A DNA stretch of 64,000 nt from Nostoc sp. KVJ3 (GCF_026127265.1 NZ_WWFG01000001.1:2085501-2149500); one strand, 5' to 3'. Positions 16,238-24,463 are shown, counted from the first letter of the stretch. The notes: generated from the sequence alone by a model not told the origin. Program-made: numbers and translations.

Positions 16238-17122
16238 TTAACCACAGATACCCCTGACAACTTGCAGAAATTCCCTTAGTACAGGTGTCATATCTTCTTC
16301 CCGCCAGACTATAGCCGTTTCTACTAATGGTGTTTTCTCCTCTACAGCACGATACACTACACCAGCCCTCTGAAGATTTTGCAATGAAGACGGCGCGATC
16401 GCAATTCCCATTCCGGCTGAAACCAAACCGATAATTGTCTGCATCTGAATCGCTTCTTGCGTAACTTTTGGGCTGAAATTTCCTTGCTGACAAAGACTCA
16501 CAATTTGGTCGTAAAGTCCGGGGCCTAAATAGCGAGGGAACATGATAAAGTTTTCGTTGACTAGCGATCGCACTGAAATCTTTTCTTGTTCAGCTAAGGG
16601 ATGAGTTTCCAACATAGCCACAATTAGCGCTTCTTGTTGAATGCACTCTTGATTGAGTGCGTTCTCTTCTAACGGTGGATGAGCAAAGCCTACGTGAATG
16701 CGGCGTTCTTGTAGCGCTTGTTCTTGCTGAGTTGTAGTTAATTCTTGCAAAATCAACTCTACTTCTGGAAACTGTTCTCGAAATTGCCGCAAAATTACAG
16801 GAAGCAAATCGTAGGTTACTAAGCTAGTAAATCCGATTCGCAGTTGTCCCTTCTCACCTCTGCCGATTTTTTGGGTTAGCTCAATTGCTTTTTGGAGTTG
16901 AGCTAAAAGTTGATAAGCTTCTTGCAAAAATACTTGTCCAGCTTGGGTTAGCTGTACCTGTCGCTTGGTTTTGCGGTGAAAGAGTTCTACTCCCAATTGC
17001 GCCTCTAATTGCTGAATTTGTTGGCTTAAGGGCGGTTGAGCGATATGCAATCGCTCGGCGGCTTTAGTAAAGTGCAGTTCTTCAGCGACAGCAATAAAAT
17101 AGCGCAGATGTCGCAATTCCAT
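16238..17122 (-). CDS. LysR-family transcriptional regulator
   Basis: 294 residues: N-terminal winged helix-turn-helix (1-60, MELRHLRYFIAVAEELHFTK and AQPPLSQQIQQLEAQLGVELF) and a C-terminal co-inducer-binding domain (about 90-294). It resembles the CatM/BenM/TsaR subgroup rather than the cyanobacterial RbcR/NdhR/NtcB types, but this is a judgement by eye. The gene is divergent from the methyltransferase gene with a 103-base gap, the usual arrangement for a LysR regulator and its target, so that gene is the likely target. The effector is unknown. Confidence 0.93.
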   Translation of the reverse strand: MELRHLRYFIAVAEELHFTKAAERLHIAQPPLSQQIQQLEAQLGVELFHRKTKRQVQLTQAGQVFLQEAYQLLAQLQKAIELTQKIGRGEKGQLRIGFTSLVTYDLLPVILRQFREQFPEVELILQELTTTQQEQALQERRIHVGFAHPPLEENALNQECIQQEALIVAMLETHPLAEQEKISVRSLVNENFIMFPRYLGPGLYDQIVSLCQQGNFSPKVTQEAIQMQTIIGLVSAGMGIAIAPSSLQNLQRAGVVYRAVEEKTPLVETAIVWREEDMTPVLREFLQVVRGICG

Positions 17123-17225
17123 TTTTTTGATATTTTATAAGTTTCAATTCTCTATAAATATATATTGGACATCTCAAAAATACCTAAATATCATACTTAT
17201 ACAGATATCGTAGGGAGTCAAAGCT

Positions 17226-18020
17226 ATGCCGGAAAAGTATACTCCAGGCTATTCGAGTAATGCGATGAATTTCATGGCAAAACGCACCTTAGATAGTCAT
17301 GGTGCATTTTTCAAGCCTTATTTACGTCCAGGGATGAATTTACTAGATTGTGGTTGTGGCCCTGGGACGATCGCTTTAGGTTTAGCAAAAGCGATCGCTC
17401 CTGGTATGCTTACAGGTATCGATCGAGAAATATCTCAAATCCGAATAGCTGCTGAAAGTAGTTTCAGCCAAGGTGTTAGTAATACTAATTTTCTGGAAGG
17501 GAATATATATTCTCTGCCATTCCCAGATAATTCCTTTGACGCAATCTTTTCTCATGCGCTATTTGAGCATCTGCAAGAACCTGTGCAAGCGTTGGGCGAA
17601 CTTCGGCGAATTTTGAAACCGGGAGGGATTGTCGGTCTTCGTAGCCCTGACTGGGGTGGATGTCTAATTACGCCTACTATACCAGAAATGGACAAGGCAA
17701 TTACTTATTACAAATGGCTCCATGAGCAGAATAATGGTAATCCTTATGTAGGTAGAGAGTTACGTGCTTTGCTGCGAGAAACTGGGTTTAGCAATATCAA
17801 GGTTTGGGCATCTTATGAATGTTATAAACCACTGAGTGCGATCGCAGAATATTTAGGGGAGCGAATCAAGGCTTCTGCAAAGGAAGATCAAGCTGTGGAG
17901 AAAGGTTGGACTGATGAGCGATCGCTTACAGCAATGAGTAATGGTTTGCGAGAATGGAGTCAGCATCCAGATGGATTTTTTGCTCAAGCTTGGTGTGAAG
18001 TTGTAGGATACAAAAATTAG
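17226..18020 (+). CDS. Class I SAM-dependent methyltransferase (264 aa)
   Basis: Methyltransferase_11/UbiE-like. Motif I is LLDCGCGPG (39-47), the acidic motif II is IDRE in the next strand, and FDAIFSHALFEHLQEPVQAL gives post-I/motif IV, followed by LRRILKPGGIVGLRSPDWGG. The C-terminal 90 residues, with an aromatic-rich segment, would cover the substrate pocket. The substrate cannot be deduced. AGGGAG lies eight bases before the start. It is divergent from the LysR gene and may be controlled by it. Confidence 0.9.
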   Translation: MPEKYTPGYSSNAMNFMAKRTLDSHGAFFKPYLRPGMNLLDCGCGPGTIALGLAKAIAPGMLTGIDREISQIRIAAESSFSQGVSNTNFLEGNIYSLPFPDNSFDAIFSHALFEHLQEPVQALGELRRILKPGGIVGLRSPDWGGCLITPTIPEMDKAITYYKWLHEQNNGNPYVGRELRALLRETGFSNIKVWASYECYKPLSAIAEYLGERIKASAKEDQAVEKGWTDERSLTAMSNGLREWSQHPDGFFAQAWCEVVGYKN

Positions 18021-18454
18021 ATTAGAGTACTCCAAGTAAAAAAATGCTCAATAGTCATTGCGAGCGAAGCGAAGCAATCGCAGCCCTTGGGATTTGCTTC
18101 GCTTCTCTACGAGACGCTCCACGAGCGTTCGCAACGAAGGGTTTTGGATCATTTATTTTTTGGAACACTCTTAATCCAAGATTTTCTAGAGAATTTGTGA
18201 CAAAAACTTTTCTGGATTTAAAGCTGAGGTGGGTTCGTCAATCAGCAAAATAACTCCAGAAAATATCATCCACAGCCCAGGATGAAAATCTGTTTCTCCC
18301 ATCTCTTCAATGCTCCATGCCCAATGCGCCATGCCCCAGGCCCTAATTGCATACTTTGATGCGATCGGAAGTAGCCACACCAACCTAAACAACAACCCCT
18401 AGCAGGTTAAACTAGGTCTGGTAACAGCTGCTCCACGTTCCTTATGAGGCTTTT
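18021..18454. repeat. Repeat-rich intergenic region
   Basis: 18055-18145 is a dispersed repeat (ATTGCGAGCGAAGCGAAGCA, then a GAGACGCTCC block). 18306-18345 is a CCATGCCCAATGCGCCATGCC heptamer array. Between them lies a possible ABC-transporter relic (18186-18260, minus). There is no intact gene. Confidence 0.7.
18186..18260 (-). pseudogene. Relic of an ABC-transporter ATP-binding subunit
   Basis: The minus strand reads ILLIDEPTSALNPEKFLSQI and then a stop codon. LLIDEPTSALNPE matches the Walker B plus D-loop of ABC ATPases (usually LLLDEPTSALDPE), which is unlikely by chance. Nothing upstream in any frame continues the domain, and heptamer repeat begins about 35 bases away. It is a short remnant of a deleted or decayed gene. 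Confidence 0.4.
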
Positions 18455-19012
18455 ATGGGAGCTAACCTCAAACAGATTGCCAACTATTTAGACAACCTTG
18501 GTTGGGACTACCGTTTTGATGATGAAGAAGACCGGATTATAACAGGTGTAGAAGCTGATAACCTAGAAGATTTTCTGATAGTTGTCCAGTTGGATGAAGA
18601 GGGGAAATTTTTTCGGGTATTTGCCCCCCAAGTTCTATCAGGAATTCAAGACCACCCTCACAAGGGAGTTATTCTACAGACGATGCTTGCCATTTCCTGG
18701 GAAACCAAAATGTTGCAATGGGAGTATGACCCATCTGATGGTGAAATTCGTGCCATTATTGAGTTTCCTTTAGAAGACTCGATTCTTACAGAAAAGCAAT
18801 TTCACCGTTGTCTGAGTGGGTTAATTCAGATTGTGGATGGTATAGCAATACCTCGCCTAAAAGAAGTGATGGCAACAGGTCTCGATCCGGGGAATATAGA
18901 ACTTGGGGAAAGACTGTTACTCAGTATCCAGGAAGAAGCGCCAGGATTACTAGATTTGTTAGAAAAGGCAATGGAGGCGCGAAAAAAACGAGGAAGTTTT
19001 CCCAGCGAGTGA
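18455..19012 (+). CDS. YbjN/CesT-chaperone-fold protein (185 aa)
   Basis: The N-terminal 120 residues have the YbjN (Tir-chaperone-like) pattern: a helix followed by YRFDDEEDRIITGV and FLIVVQLDEEGKFFRVFAPQV, then ILQTMLAISWETKMLQWEYDPSDGEIRAIIEFPLEDSILTEKQF. The C-terminal tail is helical and ends in a basic stretch. Proteins of this fold are small cytoplasmic proteins of poorly defined role. It is followed 77 bases later by the DUF3318 gene on the same strand, possibly co-transcribed. Confidence 0.82.
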   Translation: MGANLKQIANYLDNLGWDYRFDDEEDRIITGVEADNLEDFLIVVQLDEEGKFFRVFAPQVLSGIQDHPHKGVILQTMLAISWETKMLQWEYDPSDGEIRAIIEFPLEDSILTEKQFHRCLSGLIQIVDGIAIPRLKEVMATGLDPGNIELGERLLLSIQEEAPGLLDLLEKAMEARKKRGSFPSE

Positions 19013-19089
19013 GACGGATCATCACTTAAATAGCTATACTCCAAAGTGATACCCTCACTATATACTGAAATTTTCTGGGGCTGGATATT

Positions 19090-19734
19090 ATGACATCCTA
19101 TGCAACCTCCTCTGCCAAAGCGGAAATGAGTGAACTACGGCGGTTGAAAGGCTTACTACCGCCAGAATTACAGAGCTGGGTCACGGTTGAAGGCACAACT
19201 GAGGTCAATCCACCCCTGGTTCGCTGCGAAGAAATTGGTAAAGACCAGGTAGAAATTCAAATTGACTTGGTGAAATGGGATGCCCTCGCAATGGATCAGC
19301 GTAATCTGCTGTTCTGGCATGAAGTTGCTCGCGTTCAAAATGACACAATTCCTAAAGATGGTTGGGAAATGGCAGCATTAGCCATCGGTTTAGGTGGTGC
19401 TGTCGGCGAATTGTGGGTACAAGATGGATTGCTGCTGGTGTTAGCTTTGTCGCTGTGTGGCGTGTCAGGCTGGCGGCTGTATCAAAAAAATAGCGGGGAA
19501 AAGCAACTAAGAGAATTGCTCAATGCTGATGAGAAAGCGATCGCTTTGGCAACTCGTTTTGGTTATAGCCTCCCCAATGCCTACAAGAGTCTTGGTAGTG
19601 CCTTAAAAACCCTGATTGACAATACTCCTAGCAAGCGCCAAAGGTCGAAATACGAAGCAAGACTCTCTGCCCTCAAACGTAGTGCCAATAAAGCAAAAGC
19701 TAAATCCAAAACTCCAGATGAAGGCGGCTTCTAA
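19090..19734 (+). CDS. DUF3318 protein (214 aa)
   Basis: Matches the cyanobacterial DUF3318 family in length and order: ELRRLKGLLPPELQSWVTVEG, then a segment with NLLFWHEVARVQ, then a membrane hairpin around residues 95-130 (AALAIGLGGAVGELWVQDGLLLVLALSLCGVSGWRLYQ), and a lysine-rich helical C terminus. LFWHEVAR resembles part of a zinc-peptidase helix but lacks the second histidine. The function is unknown; probably membrane-associated. It has no Shine-Dalgarno match but is an intact, well-coded frame. Confidence 0.85.
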   Translation: MTSYATSSAKAEMSELRRLKGLLPPELQSWVTVEGTTEVNPPLVRCEEIGKDQVEIQIDLVKWDALAMDQRNLLFWHEVARVQNDTIPKDGWEMAALAIGLGGAVGELWVQDGLLLVLALSLCGVSGWRLYQKNSGEKQLRELLNADEKAIALATRFGYSLPNAYKSLGSALKTLIDNTPSKRQRSKYEARLSALKRSANKAKAKSKTPDEGGF

Positions 19735-19745
19735 TTAGTTAGGAG

Positions 19746-19794
19746 AGACGCGATTCATCACGTCTGTATAGGAGAGACACGATTAATCGCGTCT
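19746..19794. repeat. Two copies of a 20-bp palindromic repeat
   Basis: AGACGCGATTCATCACGTCT at 19746-19765 and AGACACGATTAATCGCGTCT at 19775-19794, each followed by GTA(T/C)A. Related copies occur inside the GTPase gene (23187-23206) and, in half form, near 51660. Confidence 0.8.
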
Positions 19795-19999
19795 GTACAT
19801 TATTAGGATTTAGGAGTTAGAAATTATGAGTGAAATCCAAACCTCAAACTCCTCCTTCCTTATTCCTCACTCTGCCTTCGACTGGAAATGCCTACTGAGG
19901 GGCTGCTGCCTTGATGATCGGCGGCAAAAATGACTATTTCATTGAATCTTACTTTTTTCTTGACTACATCTTTATCAAACTCAAATTTTACAGAAGCTT

Positions 20000-20797
20000 T
20001 TACAACTGGTTCAGCATTTTATGCGTCTGAGGGATCACACGCACGTGCTTGATAAACCCTTTCATCAAAGCTTGCCACGCCAAAACTTGATCGGCTGTAG
20101 GCGCAAGCATCTGTATAGGGGAGAATTGTTCAGATACTGCTAAAGGCGTAACAGGTTGTAAAAATACTGAGATATCTGGGCTAACCTCTGCCACGAGCAA
20201 AGCTGAACGTTCCAACTCGGCTGAATCTGTGTTTTGAGACACAATTATCTTGACAAAAACATTTAAATATGAGTCATGACATAATTGGAGAAATTTAGCA
20301 TGTTCTTGCCAATGACTTTCGCCACTAACACTGGGCAATTTAAAATCCATACCCACAGAGTCTAAATAGGGAAGAATCATCGCTAGTTGTTCTGGGCGAT
20401 GCCCGCCAGTTTCTAAGTATATGGGTAGACCCGTGATGGCTCGTACTTTGGGTAGAAACTGCGTTAAAAATGGGGCATGAAGAAGTGGTTCGCCTCCAGT
20501 TAAGCTAATGCTATCGTGTAGAAAAGGTAGATTTTGCTGTTTTACCCATTCAATTAGTATGGGTAAAGAGACAGGGTTAGAGTGGATTTCAAAGTCGCGC
20601 AATCCAGGCGATCGCTCTATCCGACAACTAGCAGGTGCATTCCAAGTTTGGGCACTATCACAAAAGTGACAGCGCAAATCACACAAGGCAAAACGAATAA
20701 ATATCTGACGCGTCCCGACATTGAGTCCTTCCCCTTGAATGGCAGAAAAAACCTCAATTAGGCGTGCGGTAGGTGTAACGGTAGTTTTAGCAATCAT
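20000..20797 (-). CDS. queE: 7-carboxy-7-deazaguanine synthase QueE
   Basis: A radical-SAM enzyme of queuosine (7-deazaguanine) biosynthesis that converts 6-carboxytetrahydropterin to 7-carboxy-7-deazaguanine. The [4Fe-4S] cysteines are Cys39, Cys43 and Cys46 in CDLRCHFC, preceded by FSAIQGEGLNVGTRQIFIRF, the QueE signature, and followed by LTGGEPL and the YLETGGHRPEQL strand. The 265-residue length includes a cyanobacterial-type insert after the cluster (TWNAPASCRIERSPG). It stands apart from other queuosine genes here. Confidence 0.93.
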   Translation of the reverse strand: MIAKTTVTPTARLIEVFSAIQGEGLNVGTRQIFIRFALCDLRCHFCDSAQTWNAPASCRIERSPGLRDFEIHSNPVSLPILIEWVKQQNLPFLHDSISLTGGEPLLHAPFLTQFLPKVRAITGLPIYLETGGHRPEQLAMILPYLDSVGMDFKLPSVSGESHWQEHAKFLQLCHDSYLNVFVKIIVSQNTDSAELERSALLVAEVSPDISVFLQPVTPLAVSEQFSPIQMLAPTADQVLAWQALMKGFIKHVRVIPQTHKMLNQL

Positions 20798-20960
20798 AAG
20801 ATGAGAACAATGCGATCGCGCTGCGTCGGCACAACAGCAAGGATGTTTTTTGGCTTCTTGTTCTATTGTGAATCGTCGCTAGCGATCTCCAATCTCAGCC
20901 CCGGTAAATAAAAATTAGTCCTTATTACTACTGATTCTAAATATTAGGTTAGGTAATTTT

Positions 20961-20965
20961 GGAGG
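20961..20965 (+). promoter_or_regulatory. Strong ribosome binding site serving the leader frame
   Basis: GGAGG stands eight bases before the ATG at 20974, an ideal spacing, and 31 bases before the ATG at 20997, too far to serve that start directly. It therefore points to the leader frame as the first translated unit. Confidence 0.6.
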
Positions 20966-20973
20966 ACAAAATA

Positions 20974-21024
20974 ATGTTTGGCAGATTACATTATACATGG
21001 CAACGAAAGTGCAGAGCTTCATGA
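20974..21024 (+). CDS. Candidate 16-residue leader peptide
   Basis: The frame reads MFGRLHYTWQRKCRAS and stops with TGA at 21022-21024. This TGA overlaps an in-frame ATG (21021-21023) of the STAS-sugar transferase gene in the ATGA arrangement typical of translational coupling. The best ribosome binding site in the region belongs to this frame. It may couple or control synthesis of the large protein; it may also be a by-product of a start site misplaced by mutation. Confidence 0.4.
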   Translation: MFGRLHYTWQRKCRAS

Positions 21025-22046
21025 CTAGCCAACCGACAGAGGTCGATTTTCCAGTTAATTCCCTAAACGACACGGCTATAATGCACGTGCCCGCGCGGTT
21101 GAGTGTGCTGGAGGCTTTAGGCTTTAAACAAACCTGCCAAAGCTTAATTCAGCCCAATTCCCATCCTAAACAAATCATCATTGACTTTCACCAAACTACT
21201 TTTATGGATAGTAGTGGTTTAGGTGCTTTGGTCAGTAATTTTAAATACGCCCAGACTAAAGGAATTACATTAACACTGCGGAATGTAACACCTCAAGTCA
21301 TGGCAGTCTTAAAACTCACGGGATTAGATCAGGTTTTTCCCCTAGAGTCCGTTGATGATGGGTTACTACTAGAACCAGAAGACTTAGTAGATAATCGGAA
21401 GACAACTTCCCGTAAAGTAGAGCCATTACCCACTACTCATGCTTCTGTCGCATCTTGGATGAAACGGTTCTTAGATATTGTGGGTTCTATGGTCGGTTTA
21501 TTAATTACAGGATTTTTGTTTATTCCGATTGCGATCGCTATTCAAATTAACGATCCAGGCCCCATTTTCTTCAGTCATACCCGTTGTGGTTGGATGGGGA
21601 AGCGGTTTGAAATTTGGAAATTCCGTTCCATGTGTGTGGATGCGGAAGCGAAGAAATCCGAAGTTAAAAACCAAGTGCAAGGTGCATTTTTCAAGAATGA
21701 GAATGACCCCAGAATTACCAAGGTAGGGCGCTTTTTACGGCGAACAAGTCTAGATGAACTACCTCAATTTTGGAACGTCCTTAAAGGAGAAATGAGTTTA
21801 GTAGGGACTCGACCACCTACACCCGATGAAGTGGAACGTTATGAAGTACCAGAGTGGCAACGTTTAGATGTGAAACCTGGTATGACTGGCGAATGGCAAG
21901 TTAATGGGCGGTCTACAGTCCGTAGTTTTGAAGATGTAATTCGCCTAGATTTGCAGTATCAAAAAAATTGGAGTTTGGTGTACGATTTAAAGCTAATTTT
22001 CAAAACTATAGCTATTCTATTTAATAGAAACAGTGGTGCTGTTTAG
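20997..22046 (+). CDS. STAS domain fused to a bacterial sugar transferase (349 aa)
   Basis: Residues about 20-115 form a STAS (anti-sigma-factor antagonist-like) domain, with FMDSSGLGALVSNFKYA carrying the conserved Ser-Gly-Leu-Gly where these proteins are phosphorylated. Residues about 155-349 are a polyisoprenyl-phosphate hexose-1-phosphate transferase of the WcaJ/WbaP type: a membrane hairpin (GSMVGLLITGFLFIPIAIAI), NDPGPIFF, FEIWKFRSM, RRTSLDELPQFWNVLKGEMS and TRPPTPDEVERY. It should start lipid-linked exopolysaccharide synthesis at the plasma membrane. ATG codons at 20997 and 21021 (341 aa) are both possible; the second is coupled to a leader frame. The fusion suggests post-translational control. 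Confidence 0.9.
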   Translation: MATKVQSFMTSQPTEVDFPVNSLNDTAIMHVPARLSVLEALGFKQTCQSLIQPNSHPKQIIIDFHQTTFMDSSGLGALVSNFKYAQTKGITLTLRNVTPQVMAVLKLTGLDQVFPLESVDDGLLLEPEDLVDNRKTTSRKVEPLPTTHASVASWMKRFLDIVGSMVGLLITGFLFIPIAIAIQINDPGPIFFSHTRCGWMGKRFEIWKFRSMCVDAEAKKSEVKNQVQGAFFKNENDPRITKVGRFLRRTSLDELPQFWNVLKGEMSLVGTRPPTPDEVERYEVPEWQRLDVKPGMTGEWQVNGRSTVRSFEDVIRLDLQYQKNWSLVYDLKLIFKTIAILFNRNSGAV

Positions 22047-22107
22047 CTAACTACCCTTATTCACAATTTTTTGATAATTCCCAACTCTCGCAATAATTCT
22101 TAAATAC

Positions 22108-22132
22108 ACCCCAGCCCATAATGGGCTGGGGT
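22108..22132. terminator. Bidirectional terminator between convergent genes
   Basis: ACCCCAGCCCA and TGGGCTGGGGT form a perfect 11-bp GC-rich stem with a 3-base loop, followed on the plus strand by AAATTTTAGGTTTTT. It lies between the ends of the STAS-sugar transferase gene and the convergent GTPase gene. Confidence 0.78.
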
Positions 22133-22166
22133 AAATTTTAGGTTTTTACAGCACAAGTAAGTAAAA

Positions 22167-23624
22167 TTATCCCACCGCCTTCTGAATACTAACTACTTCA
22201 ATCTGTTGTACTTCTGGCAACAAACGCCTCACGCTTTGCTTAACAAATCCCTGCAAAAAACCAATCTGCTGATTTTGCTGAAACACTTTTTGTAAGGTTT
22301 GCCGCAAGTTCTCCAAATTCAAACCATTCCCAGAATCTATTGCTATTTCCTGCTGTTGGAAATACTCAATTAGACTTAACCCTGCAACTCTAGTCAGATA
22401 AGCTGCACTTACTCCCTGCACTACGCCACCAGCAACAAAAGTAACGGCATTACTTTTAAGAACAGTACTAATTGCCTTTGTAGAAAGCTCAACTAAACCC
22501 AGTTTCAGCATCAAACTTCCCATTGTTCCAGCTACAGTTTGTGCCTGTTCCAACGAAAATTTCTGCTGATAGATATTACCCAAGTCCATTACCATCTGAG
22601 CATTAATTGCCGCAGTCGCCAGAATATCAAGGGCTGGAACTGGGTTAGCAAAGGCAGCAGCCGCAGCTATCCATTGATATTGTTCAATAATTGGGGTGGC
22701 GCGATCGCGTCTGGTTGCATTTAGCCAGTTTTTTGCCTCAGTTTTCAACAACCCAGCTTTCCTCATGGTAGTTACCCAAACTAGCCGTTGTCCTTGCTGT
22801 GCCAAAACTTCACCCAACTGCTGCGCCAACTGCTGGATATCTGCTGCTGGTTGTTCCATCCACTCTTGCACAGTACCATCAGCCTCATGCTTTCGGACTT
22901 TGATGGCAATGGGAGAGGCGGCTGTTGCAACTACATTTCCCTGCATTCGCTGTTTCAATGACAGCAAGATACTAGCGCTTTCATCGGCTAAATACTGATC
23001 TTGTTTGTTAAAAACCAGGATTGTCGGCTGATTTGCTGCTTTTAGCTGCTGTAAGGTTTGAAATTCTGAGTCTGTCAAATCACCGTTTGTCAGAAACAGA
23101 ACAAAATCAGATTTTGCAACTTCTGCTAAAACATCTACATCTGAATTGTCACCAGTTTCTCTAAACAAAGGTGCTGTCTCTAGAAAAGACACGAAATTTC
23201 GTGTCTCTACATTTTGTTCTAACACTTGAATTAAGGCGCTTTTACCTACGGATTTACCGCCAGTTACAGCCACTTTAATTTTTTGTCTGTCTAATTCCAA
23301 CAACAATTGGGCAATTTGTTCTCGCAGTGTCGCTAATGCTGGATGGTTTTCTGCTTCTTGTGCCAGGTGGTTAATTACAGTTTCAGTTTTAGCGATCGCA
23401 CTTTCCACAGTTGCTCGATCTACAAGCATACTATTTAGCTGCTCTAAACTGTCCTTCGAGCGATTTTGCTGGAATAACCACAAACCACCGCCTACAGCTA
23501 AGGCACTCAACAAACCAAACTCACCCACCTGCACTATCGAGTCGTGCCAACTGTCCAACATCCACAGAGAAAGGGACAGTCCCAATCCTCCCACTAAAAT
23601 TGGTCGCTGCAACTTCACAACCAT
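22167..23624 (-). CDS. DUF697-type membrane GTPase (485 aa)
   Basis: Two hydrophobic segments (about 8-25 and 33-51) precede a GTP-binding domain with the P-loop GGKSVGKS (122-129) and NKQD as the G4 motif near residue 206. The C-terminal part (about 325-460) is the hydrophobic DUF697/YcjF-like region, including AFANPVPALDILATAAINAQ and TKAISTVLKSNAVTFVAGG. The family is membrane-associated and of uncertain function. Residues 140-146 (ETRNFVS) are encoded by a perfect 20-bp palindrome (23187-23206) of a dispersed repeat family, inserted in frame shortly after the P-loop. Confidence 0.87.
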   Translation of the reverse strand: MVVKLQRPILVGGLGLSLSLWMLDSWHDSIVQVGEFGLLSALAVGGGLWLFQQNRSKDSLEQLNSMLVDRATVESAIAKTETVINHLAQEAENHPALATLREQIAQLLLELDRQKIKVAVTGGKSVGKSALIQVLEQNVETRNFVSFLETAPLFRETGDNSDVDVLAEVAKSDFVLFLTNGDLTDSEFQTLQQLKAANQPTILVFNKQDQYLADESASILLSLKQRMQGNVVATAASPIAIKVRKHEADGTVQEWMEQPAADIQQLAQQLGEVLAQQGQRLVWVTTMRKAGLLKTEAKNWLNATRRDRATPIIEQYQWIAAAAAFANPVPALDILATAAINAQMVMDLGNIYQQKFSLEQAQTVAGTMGSLMLKLGLVELSTKAISTVLKSNAVTFVAGGVVQGVSAAYLTRVAGLSLIEYFQQQEIAIDSGNGLNLENLRQTLQKVFQQNQQIGFLQGFVKQSVRRLLPEVQQIEVVSIQKAVG

Positions 23625-23842
23625 GATTCTCCGCGCCTTTTAGATGGCTATTTCTTCCAGAATAGATTAAAAACCTGCTTCTTGGAATTGAACAGGCGAT
23701 CGATCGCAACTTTCTTTACCTAGAGATGCCTGTAAAGTTAACTCCAAAACCTCACGATGATAAGTAGGTCAACTTAATTCAACATAATTAAAATTTATAG
23801 TTTATTTTCTGATAGCATGATAACCGTGTCATCGTGCTAGTT

Positions 23843-24135
23843 ATGATAGTATCATTTAAGGACAAAGCAGCTGAAGACATTTTTGATGGTAATGACTCAA
23901 AGGAAGCCCGAAAACAGTGTCCTAAAAATTGTTGGGAAGTTGCACAGAGAAAATTAGATCAACTCAATGCAGCCTTCTCTTTGGATGATATGAAAGTTCC
24001 TCCAGGTAATAGGTTAGAAGCTTTAAAAGGCGAACGCAAGGTCAGCATAGCATTCGGATTAATGACCAATACAGGATTTGCTTTACATGGACACCCGAAG
24101 GAGCATCAGAAGTTGAAATAGTAGACTACCATTAG
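23843..24135 (+). pseudogene. higB: Frameshifted HigB (RelE-like) toxin gene
   Basis: From ATG 23843 the frame encodes MIVSFKDKAAEDIF...PPGNRLEALKGERK and then runs off into an unrelated tail ending at 24121. Shifting by one base at about 24038-24041 restores the HigB C terminus, GQHSIRINDQYRICFTWTPE followed by GASEVEIVDYH and a stop at 24133-24135. The whole would be 97 residues, as expected, with exactly one base missing. The conserved Arg and the RICF strand needed for mRNA cleavage lie after the break, so the toxin should be inactive unless the base loss is a sequencing error. A GTG at 23834 is an alternative start. higA follows 13 bases later. Confidence 0.85.
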
Positions 24136-24148
24136 GATTTAGTAAGAG

Positions 24149-24463
24149 ATGAGAGTTCCAAAGCATAGATCCCCATCACATCCCGGCGAAATATTACTCA
24201 AAGATTTTTTAGAGTCAATGGGAATATCACAACGAGAACTTGCAGATGCAATTTACGTTCCTTATCAGCGAATTAATGAGATTGTAAATCAAAAGCGGGG
24301 TATCACGCCTAGTACAGCAGTACGGTTAGCAAAATTTTTTGGGAATAGTTCAGAGTTTTGGTTAAACCTCCAACAAAACTGGGAACTCTACCATGTTTTA
24401 AAGAAAGAAGAATCGGAATTAAAAACTATTGCACAATTTAAAAGTTCTGAAGCAAATGTTTGA
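24149..24463 (+). CDS. higA: HigA-family antitoxin (104 aa)
   Basis: Typical HigA: HPGEILLKDFLESMGISQRELADAIYVPYQRINEIVNQKRGITPSTAVRLAKFFGNSSEFWLNLQ is an XRE-type helix-turn-helix with the family's PGE and NSSEFWLNLQ motifs. HigA neutralises HigB by binding it and represses the operon. The frame is intact although the adjacent toxin is frameshifted. As is normal for higBA, the toxin gene comes first. Confidence 0.95.
   Translation: MRVPKHRSPSHPGEILLKDFLESMGISQRELADAIYVPYQRINEIVNQKRGITPSTAVRLAKFFGNSSEFWLNLQQNWELYHVLKKEESELKTIAQFKSSEANV

Noticed and set aside
19849..19999. Open minus-strand stretch with EPVVKASVKFEFDKDVVKKK
   Set aside because: No start codon and partly overlapping the queE 3' end; no recognised homology, so not called as gene or relic.
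24030..24045. Programmed ribosomal frameshift in higB
   Set aside because: No slippery heptamer (X XXY YYZ) and no obvious downstream stimulatory structure at CGCAAGGTCAG; a plain one-base loss is simpler.
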